This document shows positions 34,752 to 42,918 of a stretch of DNA of 42,918 nt, one piece after another (positions within the stretch are counted from its first letter, which is position 1; every line of letters starts with the position of its first letter). The notes beneath the pieces were generated by a model. The model saw only the letters and a program-made list of their open reading frames with translations. It was not told the DNA's origin and searched no databases. A program made the position numbers and the translations under genes. Source of the DNA: Lingula anatina. Lineage: Eukaryota > Brachiopoda > Lingulata > Lingulida > Lingulidae. The stretch spans positions 448,635 through 491,552 of the forward strand of contig NW_019774136.1 of the NCBI RefSeq assembly GCF_001039355.2, in the 5' to 3' direction.

Positions 34752-35519
34752 TCGTTTACAATTCAAAACAATGGGCATTTATTTGAGTTTTTGAGGTCAA
34801 ACGAGAAGTGAGACAAGGCCATCCCTTACCATCCTATATATTTATTTTATGCATTGAGCTACTCTCAGTGGCAAATAAAATCAGACCCAAAGATAAGAGA
34901 GATGAAAGTTAATAATGTTGAACATTTATTCATGTTATACGCAGACGATACAACTTTTATTCTAACCAATGATCAAAGAAGCCTGCAAAAGGCACCCTCG
35001 GTAATAAAACTTTTCTCGGAATGTTATGGTGAAAGTCTGAACTTTTAGAAAACCGACGGGTATGGATTGGAAGTAAATGGTATGAAGAAATAAAAACTGG
35101 GAAAATATTTAATGGAATCACAAGGGAATTCAAGCGGCTCAGTATTAAATAACTGAACTAAAGAAGCAGGAATACTTTGAAATCAATTTTACGGAGAAGA
35201 TTGAAAAAAAAAAAAAAAAAAAACTACTACGAGATTGGTCATTGAGCCATTTATCTATTTTGATAAAAACCTTAACCCTCCCGATTATGGTACAAGCATT
35301 AACTGTGCTACTCCAGCAAATCCCACTGAATTAGTATTTAAAACAATAGACAGAATTATATTTAATTTCATATGGCAAAAAGGTAAAATGAACAACTCTG
35401 TTATCAGGCAACGGAGGTCTGAGGGTACCCAAAATCATCATTTTAAACCGACAAGATATTTCTATAAAAAGTACCTACAAGAACTAAAAAAAATTCCAAA
35501 AAGAGCAACAGGTAAATGA
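34752..35519 (+). mobile_element. LINE reverse-transcriptase fragment (L1/Tx1-like), dead
   Basis: Frame pieces give VREVRQGHPL-like sequence (observed KREVRQGHPLPSYIFILCIE), then the catalytic box YADDTTFIL, then FSECYGESLNF and a following K-T-D-G-Y-G-L-E-V-N piece. After a poly-A slip near 35205 comes FKTIDRIIFNFIWQKGK. These are RT blocks 4-7 and the thumb-side I-x-x-F-x-W motif of L1/Tx1-type elements. Stops and frameshifts are frequent. The expected zinc-knuckle end is missing here but found at 39456. Confidence 0.75.
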
Positions 35520-38500
35520 CACACAGACAACGAAGAAATAATGGAAGAAGAAAATTGTCACTTAAGTGTGTGTCCATGATAGGACCAGTCAGAGGGTGGC
35601 AAGGTGGGGGTCAACAGATTTCAACCAAATTCATAATATTGTTGCACATATAGGAGATATTAAGATTGAAGGCAACAATCCCAAAAGAAATCATTGGATA
35701 TAATTATAATATAATATTAAATGTTTTTGGCCATTTCTGGCTTGATTTTCAGCTTCGGTCAATAAAGCCACTTCATGAGCAAATATGTCAAAACTTATGG
35801 CCTTTTAAAATAAATTGATAGTTTACCTATTTAAAGCAGCCATTTGCCTTTGAGAATATGTTACTTAATTTCAGTTTAACCCACAAACTAACGAGCCACG
35901 CCCATTTTTATGACCCCACCCCCCAAATCACTTTTCTACCAAGCAATGTTCAAGCATTCATATCTCTCTTTTTGTAGGGTTGACAGCCATAAAATTGTAT
36001 AGGGATCCTGAACATATATTGGTTTCATCATACAAAACTTAAAAAGTGTGTTAAACACAACAAAAGATATTGAAAAAGTACCTCAAACTTTAGCAATTTT
36101 AGTAGAAAACCAAATGGCCGAAATCAAGATATCAGTACATTTTGAGATAATACCTTCCAATAATCAAATTTAATCAAAGACTCACAGCCAGGAATTCAAA
36201 CAATGGTTTGATAAGGGCAAATCTATCCAATTTTTATAAATACAAGATGGCTGCCATCAATTCTGTCCCAAAATACAGTTACCGTAATTCCTCAAAATAA
36301 AAAAGAGGCCCATTTTTGCAAGTTTTTATTTTGAGATCTATAATACAGGATTGCTCACATAACATTCTTTTCAAACAGAGCCATACAACTTCTGAATAAT
36401 TTTAAATTACTAGTGACAAGTTATTCAACCCCCCCCCCATTTAATGAGTTATTACTGTGCATATCCAATGCCATCAACATTGTGTATACACCTTATTTTC
36501 AGGGAGCAGTCAAGTTTTAAAAATTACAAAGGATTTTTCTAAAAGTAAAAGAGAAAGACTGTCTCATTTTATCAGTTTTCTCAAGTGCAATACCAATTAA
36601 ATCCACTTGAAATGATTTATATTGCATTTTTCCATTCTCTTACCTTTCAAATGATTCATAGGCTTCGTAAATACGTGTTATATATTGATATCTATATTCT
36701 TTTTCTATAAAGAATTGAAACAGAGTCAGCAACATACAATGACAGGAGGAGTATTTTATTTTCATATTTTTAATTGGATAGTAAAAGAACAAAGCAGTTA
36801 CTTTTCACAGGAGTGAAAGCAAGTTATGAATCTCAAGTGCTTCCAATATCAGGGTCATCTTTTCCATATACTGAACACAACAGTGATGGGAAGTGTTCAA
36901 GAGATTTTAATCTCATAACTGATTGATACCCAAGTTTCTTCTTCTGGTTGAGAGATCTAGGGTCTCCTAAGACAGTAATGATAAAACTTGAAGCAACGTG
37001 CCACTATAGTTTGGTGTAACTGAATTGTCAATACTTGTCAATCCACTGGTGCCAATCCTCCTTTCCTACAAAACTGATTGAGATTGCCAAGCCTAAGATG
37101 CACATTTGTTATGGGGGATTGTCCCAAGGTGGCTCTTAAGTCCAATAGAGGTTTGCCAGGATATCCACTACTGCATCTACCTGAAAATGGCAGGACAGGC
37201 CTTCAAAAGAAATTAAATGTGTTAAACATAAATATTTTAAACTCATGTTAATTGCTGTATAAAAACAATGACTAAATAATATTCTGATCAAACATATTGC
37301 GTAAGTATAAAAAAAGGATATCAAATATGCATGATTGTAGCTACCAGAATTTCACGAAAAGGTAAACCTTTTTTCTTCTCCGTGGAAGTGTTCCAGGCAT
37401 TACAGAGTTGGTGCTCACATCTGAATCTGATGAATTTGACTGTGCAATTTCAGGTGACTCTTCTATTATTGTGTGTAAGATTGTCCGGGTCAAGGTTCAC
37501 ATACAGGCCTAGGATGTAAAATCTGAAAAATAAACATAATATCAATAAATGCTTTACAACAACAGAGGCTTACTGTGTTCAGAATAGAAGCTATCGTAGC
37601 AGGATCAATCTATCTCAGCGGATCATCAAACTTGGGCTCAGTCGTTGTAATCAGCTTAATTGTCTGGCATGCCCCCTTGCAAAGCAACATGAACAACATA
37701 ATGGACTGCAAAGTTTTCCTGATTTTACTGAGGTACTTTTAGTTACAAGTGTCCTGTGAAATATGTAAGTCTTGAAAATTGAAACACAGTGTGTTACAAG
37801 TCACATAAAGCTAGGCGGTACTTCAACTTGATTGTAAACACACATAAATCTGCATGGTGAATATAAAACTAAAATATAAAAAAAAACTGGCACAAGTTAC
37901 ATTCCCTAAAATGCCAAAACTTGAAACTGAATGTGTGTTGCATACCTTTGATTCTGGGTAAGAAATTCTTATGAAGCTGTCTTCAAGCTCAGTAGTCCCT
38001 AACTGTTTGTGTTATGATAACACATGTAACAAAGCCCTAGAATTTAATGCAAAAATATACTTCATAAGTTAGATACACAGTTAATTCTTTTCAGCAAAAA
38101 TGTTTACCATGAAACAGAAATCAAGTAAAACTCTGTGAATTGAAATATACCAGTACGTCTTTTAATTTTGCTTGATATTATTTATATTACTTAATAATAT
38201 TCAAACTTATTATTTAAACTGGTTTGAGTTTTTAGTGTATCTGATTCTAGTATATGAATGCCACCACTGATCACTTACCTTACAACAAACATCCAGAGCT
38301 AAATCGATGAGATGGATATATTGAGGAACCCAAGCCTGACAACAGTCTGAAGTGGTTCAACAAAAAATGCACCTTCTAAGGACGACCAGCTGCTATGGTC
38401 ATTTCTTGTTATATTCTGGTTCACACCAATCCTTCTGAGATGTACCTAAGCATCTCTAGTGCGTGTTCTTCATAGAATTAAGAAAACATTATGTTTTAAC

Positions 38501-39440
38501 ACTGTAAAGACGATGTGCATAGCTCCACAGTTGCTCTGGTGATAGTCCTAGTACCCGCCATGTTGAAAATAGGTCACAGAGTTAGCATTGTTATTTTACA
38601 TTTAGTTTCTACAATATAAACAAATTAAAAAATGTATTTTTGCGTCATAAAATTGTCTGTAGGGCAAACGTGTTTATTTAAAGGGCTTTTCACAAACCTT
38701 TACATGATTTTGACTTATTGATTTAGTTGAAGAAATAGTTTAGCATTTAAGTAGTATAAAAATATTCGTTTTTAGGCCCTTTTAAAAATTGTTATAGTTC
38801 TAATTTTACATGGTTTAACACAGATTTTATTTCACATAATTTATTTTTCAACCCTTTTCTATCAGCACATACACAAAATTATATGGATACAACCTGCAAA
38901 AAAGAAGTTGTGTGCATTTAAAGAAGGGGAGGGGGTCAAGCATACGGAAAACATGCCTTATTAAAATCAACCTTGTGTGGTCATGACAGTGCCCTTTCGA
39001 AAAATCTGTACTGGGTATTAAAGGTCTTTCCTTAACCTATCATATGGCTTACCTAAATAATTCTTTATGATGAACATGGTTTTTTAAAAGAATATTTAAA
39101 ATTATAACTTTTCATTAGCTAAAAAATGGTATATTTTGGCAAAATTGCCAATAAAAGATCATCCCCCATATCTCTAAAACTAATGACCCAAAATAAGATA
39201 GCCAGTGGCTCACAATATCTTTCATGTTGATGGTTTACCACACCAAAATTTATTAAAAACTGCTGACCCCCACCTTGCCGCCTTCTGACTGATCTCTCTG
39301 GCTTTCTCATGGACGCGCTCTTAATATATAAACCTGTCTTCAGCGAAACAGATGACAACAAATTACAAACATCACAATTTTAATCTTAAAAGAATAAATC
39401 ACAGGACTTTTAGCACAAATGCATACTTTATGAAAATAAA
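35520..39440. other. Sequence separating the two halves of the LINE
   Basis: About 3.9 kb lies where only about 0.5 kb of LINE coding sequence should be. It probably includes an insertion. The minus strand at 36850-38445 has decayed coding-like pieces; the remainder is AT-rich and unassigned. Confidence 0.4.
36849..38445 (-). pseudogene. Decayed coding pieces of unknown origin, perhaps a transposon
   Basis: In minus-strand order I read four blocks. VHLRRIGVNQNITRNDHSSW and onward to RLGFLNISISSI, then stop (38445-38299). LCKGACQTIKLITTTEPKFD, DDPLR, an in-frame TAG, IDPATIASILNT and a GTAAGC donor (about 37680-37574). EESPEIAQSNSSDSDVSTNS up to PRRRKK (about 37460-37365). RCSSGYPGKPLLDLRATLGQ with VHLRLGNLNQFCRKGGLAPV, then a frameshift to VLGDPRSLNQKKKLGYQSVM and LEHFPSLLCSVYGKDDPDIG and a stop (about 37187-36849). 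Composition is protein-like, but stops and frameshifts break it. I do not recognise the protein. Confidence 0.35.
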
Positions 39441-39455
39441 AAGGAATCCCAAAAA

Positions 39456-39784
39456 TGCGAGTTTCGCGGCATTGCCAAAGAAACAATAGTCCATGTATTT
39501 TGGGAATGTCCAAACGTGCAAAACATCTGGACATGCTTAGTAAAACGTGAGAGAAAATATTGATCAATATTGAGAGGGATCCAAAAGTATTTGTATTTGG
39601 CCTTGTTAAAAATTATAATGTAGAAGGACTATATCTACTTATGCTTAATATAAATAAATATATAAGCATACGTAGGTCTAGGTCCAAAATCCCTACTTGG
39701 TTTGGTTTAAAACAATACACCCAATACTACAGAAATACCTGTATATGCAAATGTTCTATCTATTTGTACTCGAAAAGGAAATAA
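39456..39784 (+). mobile_element. LINE C-terminal fragment (zinc-knuckle end)
   Basis: It reads CEFRGIAKETIVHVFWECPN and VQNIWT, the C-x-x-C/R-G...E-T-x-x-H-x-F-W-x-C block near the end of L1/Tx1 ORF2. After a frameshift it continues INIERDPKVFVFGLV and later a basic tail with RRSRSKIPTW, as in the terminal I-x-x-x-R segment. It is probably the other half of the copy at 34.75-35.5 kb: same strand, complementary content. The second Cys of the knuckle is replaced by Arg. Confidence 0.65.
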
Positions 39785-40103
39785 TCTTTTTTTCCGGCTT
39801 ACATGGCTTAACATTGATACAGGGTCAAATATTTAATACATAAACTAGTAAACAAACGCCTTATGAATATAGGAGACTCTTATCTCTTTTATTAATTATT
39901 GCAGAAACAGTGTGAAGCCGTTGAAGTGGTGGCACAATATAACCTGTTTTTTTCGTGTCCATGCTAATTGAAGAACTATATCCATTCTATGAAAATGGTT
40001 TGAAAATGATGTAAAGTGTGTGTATACTCTTAGTCTAGTAATTAGGTATTTTTACTTTTCCGCGGGTAGTTATGTTAGTTTGAATAGCAGTGGGTACAGT
40101 TGT

Positions 40104-40106
<3 letters not shown>

Positions 40107-40170
<64 letters not shown>

Positions 40171-40190
40171 TTTTTTTTTTTTTTTTTGTT
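40107..40190. repeat. (AT)n microsatellite and poly-T
   Basis: About 30 AT units followed by a ~19-base T run. The open frame crossing it is an artefact. Confidence 0.97.
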
Positions 40191-40821
40191 AAAAAAGGTT
40201 TCGATTTTCAAACTTTGTTGATCGTCTTCTCAACCATCTTACTTTCATTGTGTTATTACTATTACTATTAGTAAAGTATTATTACTGTAAAACATTTTCT
40301 GTATACTTAAATATTATTATTATTATTATTATTATTATGCAAATATTTGAGTACACTTGTGTATTGGGGAGCAAATGAGGGAATATGAATAAACATGTGT
40401 GTGCAATGTGTGTGTGTGTGTGTGTACATAAGAGGGGTTTCTTTACATTACTCTTTGTTCTATCTGTATTTTCACACTGTGCATATATCTATTTATTTAA
40501 TTTATTTACTTCAATAAAATATAAAAACTGCCAAATTAGCTTTATCTTTGCATCAGTCTGTACATTTGGCACCTTTTTGGCCTTGTGTTATAATGCATTA
40601 TAGATGAAATGGGTATTTGGAAAATCTAAAAAGCATATGGCTTCAGGCCTATAGCAGATCAATTCCTCAATGCCAAAATGTGAAAATGAACATATGACAA
40701 AACATTTCATCACCTTAACAATAATTTTCCAATTAGGACGGCTTAAGATCTCGGCTTGTTTTGTTCTAATATTTACTCATATTTATCAGTTCTAGTAGTT
40801 TAAAGACTATAGGCCAAAACT

Positions 40822-41070
40822 GGTCCCAGTTTCATAAAGGACGTTTAGCACTTACCAGTGTTTAAATCTAACACCCGTTTACTGAAAGATGGTTAAAATT
40901 GTGTTTCATAAACAGTGTTTATACAGCCGGTTGTTTAACTGGATAAAATATTTAAAGGTCAGATTATGAAACACAATTTCAACCGTTGTTTAGTTAACGG
41001 GTGTTAGCATAATTTATTCACTGGACCTAAACACTGCTTAGTGCTAAACGTCCTTTATGAAACTAGACCC
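40822..41070. mobile_element. Foldback MITE (~249 bp)
   Basis: The ends are long inverted repeats: GGTCCCAGTTTCATAAAGGA, continuing CGTTTAGCAC, matches the complement of GTGCTAAACGTCC...AGACCC. Inner arms also pair (ACACCCGTTTACTGAA with TTAGTTAACGGGTGTTAG; ATTGTGTTTCATAA with TTATGAAACACAATT). The whole element can fold into a near-complete hairpin. Non-coding. Confidence 0.85.
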
Positions 41071-41497
41071 TGTTTGTTCAGTAAATGTGTTATCTGTGTT
41101 GCAATATTCTAAAAACAGCATAACTTATAAAAAGTGGTGCGAACAAGTTAATTTTAACTTCACCTGTATTTTACTAATATTCACCAGTCCTGAAGGTGTG
41201 AGGACAACAGGTTATATCGTGGTATCTTTGTAAGTGTAAAGTTACAGCAGTGGTGATAGATCGCAGGTGATAACCATATGTAAAGACACCATGTCCCTTT
41301 TCATAATAATGCTTTAACAGGCATTTACAAAACATACAGCTATTTAATCAAATTGTCAGTATGAAATCACCAATCCTAATTACACGGTATTTATTTGAAT
41401 TAGTTAATAAATGAATGACAAATTTGTATGAGGTTCTCTTAGTTACAATCCCAATTTCTGGCCCTATCAATCCTCTGACTAAAACTATAAGACTCAC

Positions 41498-41635
41498 CGG
41501 TACAATGTATTCCGTCCCCACTGTAAGGATAGTTACATTCACATTGGTAGCCATAATCCCAATTGCATGCCTCATTATGCCAAGGTAGTATTTCCCCTCT
41601 GTTTGAGAAGCATGCAGCTTTTTCCCCACACCACG
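41498..41635 (-). CDS. EGF-like exon, W-C-G variant (46 codons, phase 1-1)
   Basis: Acceptor TGTTTACAG, donor ACCG|GTGAGT. It reads AWCGEKAACFSNRGEILPWH, then NEACNWDYGYQCECNYPYSG and DGIHCT. Six cysteines are present with C-x-C-x-Y-x-x-Y-S-G-D-G-x-x-C, the pattern of longer EGF domains seen in nidogen- or fibulin-like proteins. It differs in type from the short N-P-C EGFs beside it. Confidence 0.88.
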
Positions 41636-41984
41636 CTGTAAACAAGTTAATGAAAAAATAAATAAATAAATAAAATAAACAAAACATGTAACAGGGCATC
41701 TGCGCAAGCAAAAATCCACACACTAGCTTTTAATAAACTTAACCAGGTCCATCAAGCGGCTTCCTTTATTTACATGATAACAGTTATCATTTCAAATATG
41801 TACATGCAACGACGGTATTAAAGGGGAATTAAGTCTGATTCCGTTATGGTAGTAGCCATGGTTATGGATAAATGCTACTAAATGAACCATATCAGCTGGA
41901 CCATATTACAGCCAAGAACTATTTGGTGTTATCTAAATTCTTGACCAATAGTCAGGTATCAAGTCTTTAACGGTCAAAGGTTAA

Positions 41985-42010
41985 CTATCTGGCATCTGAG
42001 TCAAGTAAAT
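41985..42010 (-). pseudogene. Relic of an EGF exon with a dead splice donor
   Basis: CTATCTGGCATCTGAGTC repeats the donor-side end of the exon at 42307 exactly, within a larger duplicated intron context. The donor complement GCTTAC has become GGTTAA, and the similarity ends after about 18 bases. The exon copy is therefore non-functional. Confidence 0.6.
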
Positions 42011-42306
42011 CATGTAAAGTAGGAATCTCATACGACCAGTTGTTATACATTTGAAATATGCTACTTGTAAATGTATCATCGGCATTAAAGGGAAATTCTG
42101 CTTCCAGTTTCCTTTTGGAAAAAAAACATTGGTAATGGATGAATGCTACTAAATGAAGCATATCAGCTAGTTCACCTGATCGTATTGTCAATTTTGTCAG
42201 TTGTATTTTCCATCTTCCCACATTACAACCTAGAACTATTTGTTGTTATCAAAATTCTTTAACCAATAGCCAACTATTCAGTCTTTAACGGGCGATCGAA
42301 GCTTAC

Positions 42307-42411
42307 CTATCTGGCATCTGAGTCCGGAATATCCATAGGGACAGAGACACTGAAAACTTCCCTGAGAAACAAATGTCCCATCATGAAGGCAAGGGTTGAT
42401 GTAGCATATGG
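42307..42411 (-). CDS. EGF-like exon lacking the third cysteine (35 codons, phase 1-1)
   Basis: Acceptor TCTTTTAAG, donor ATAG|GTAAGC. It reads AICYINPCLHDGTFVSQGSF, then QCLCPYGYSGLRCQI. The fold is otherwise a normal short EGF, but the expected N-G-G-x-C cysteine is Phe (TTT for TGT), leaving one cysteine unpaired. Splice sites and frame are intact, so it may be used. The gene continues beyond the right edge; the start codon is not in the window. Confidence 0.8.
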   Translation of the reverse strand, partial: PYATSTLAFMMGHLFLREVFSVSVPMDIPDSDAR

Positions 42412-42741
42412 CTTAAAAGAAATCGTGCATAATTAACCGATGGCAGGTTAGACAATTCTGCTTTCTCAGTGTGCAAAGCTAATATGTATTAAATTTTTCA
42501 TTTCACTTCCCCTAGATAATGTACTTTGCAATTGTTACCTTACAGTTTATCTACATACACACTGTAAAAATACGCTTGATCATTTGCCCCACACACCAAA
42601 ACAATTTAATTAAAAAGAAAGCACGTAACTTGACATCTGCCCACGCCAAAATTCATCATACTATCTTTAAAACAATTTAACCAGGGTCATCATATTGCTT
42701 ACATAATATTACTTAAAAGGATACCAACTGTTCGTTTTGGA

Positions 42742-42742
<1 letters not shown>

Positions 42743-42790
<48 letters not shown>
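42743..42790. repeat. Poly(A) tract (48 A)
   Basis: Uninterrupted A run within an EGF-gene intron. No retroposon body could be recognised to its left. Confidence 0.97.
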
Positions 42791-42791
<1 letters not shown>

Positions 42792-42918
42792 ATTTTTAGG
42801 GTGTCGACGATTTGCCCATACTTGCCAATTGTTAATCAATCCTTCCCAATATTCAAAGTTAGTGCATTTTTTAAATGAAGTTTTGTGTTTGTAATAATCT
42901 CTCAAGATGTTAACGCAG

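Larger units (their letters stand above)
31542..41497 (-). other. Long EGF-gene intron (~10 kb) filled with repeats
   Basis: No complete EGF exon was found here. It contains a possible LINE/SINE 3' tail (32630-32710), at least six diverged copies of a ~100-base repeat, the split LINE, decayed minus-strand coding pieces, a MITE and an AT microsatellite. These are listed separately. Whether the exons on either side belong to one transcript is inferred from strand, phase and shared intron sequence. Confidence 0.5.

Noticed and set aside
40020-40271. 83-codon frame with Ile-Tyr repeats
   Set aside because: Translation of the (AT)n microsatellite and poly-T.
1-42918. CRISPR arrays, bacterial operons, tRNA or rRNA genes
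   Set aside because: The sequence is animal nuclear DNA with introns. No array of spaced repeats, no cloverleaf and no rRNA segment was seen.

Overview
The window is nuclear DNA of a non-vertebrate animal. It is AT-rich, has long introns with GT/AG boundaries, and carries animal-specific domains (LRRFIP coiled coil, immunity-related GTPase, phase 1-1 EGF exons). It also holds decayed LINEs, foldback MITEs and microsatellites. The mix fits a marine invertebrate (lophotrochozoan or invertebrate deuterostome), but I cannot name the species from sequence alone.

Three genes can be read. (1) Plus strand, about 3.7-21.3 kb: an LRRFIP1/LRRFIP2 homologue (leucine-rich repeat Flightless-interacting protein). 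Nine small exons encode the conserved serine-rich and coiled-coil body. They are preceded by one giant open exon of 1,783 codons from its first ATG, disordered and unrecognised. They are followed by two duplicated, alternative last exons, each with its own stop and poly(A) signal. The conserved vertebrate LRRFIP N-terminus is not in the window. (2) Plus strand, 23.6-27.6 kb: a four-exon immunity-related GTPase (IRG) of 415 aa. Its first exon encodes a predicted signal peptide. A perfect palindromic kappa-B site and a TATA-like box lie just upstream. (3) Minus strand, about 30.8 kb to beyond the right edge: part of a multi-EGF protein. Four phase 1-1 EGF exons are visible, and the surrounding introns are copies of each other. 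A possible unidentified terminal exon on the same strand lies at 27.9-28.2 kb.

The rest is intron, intergenic DNA and mobile-element debris: a Harbinger-like remnant at the left edge, foldback MITEs (14.9, 19.9 and 40.8 kb), a 5'-truncated minus-strand LINE (29.2-30.5 kb), and a plus-strand LINE split into two parts (34.75-35.5 and 39.45-39.8 kb). Between those parts lies about 3.9 kb that includes decayed minus-strand coding pieces. A family of about 100-bp diverged repeats is scattered through the EGF-gene introns.

Most notable: an IRG GTPase that appears to enter the secretory pathway and sits under a kappa-B/TATA promoter; the LRRFIP gene with a giant private exon and duplicated alternative C-termini; and the EGF gene growing by duplication of exon-plus-intron modules. 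All exon joins are inferred from splice signals and reading phase, with no transcript support.
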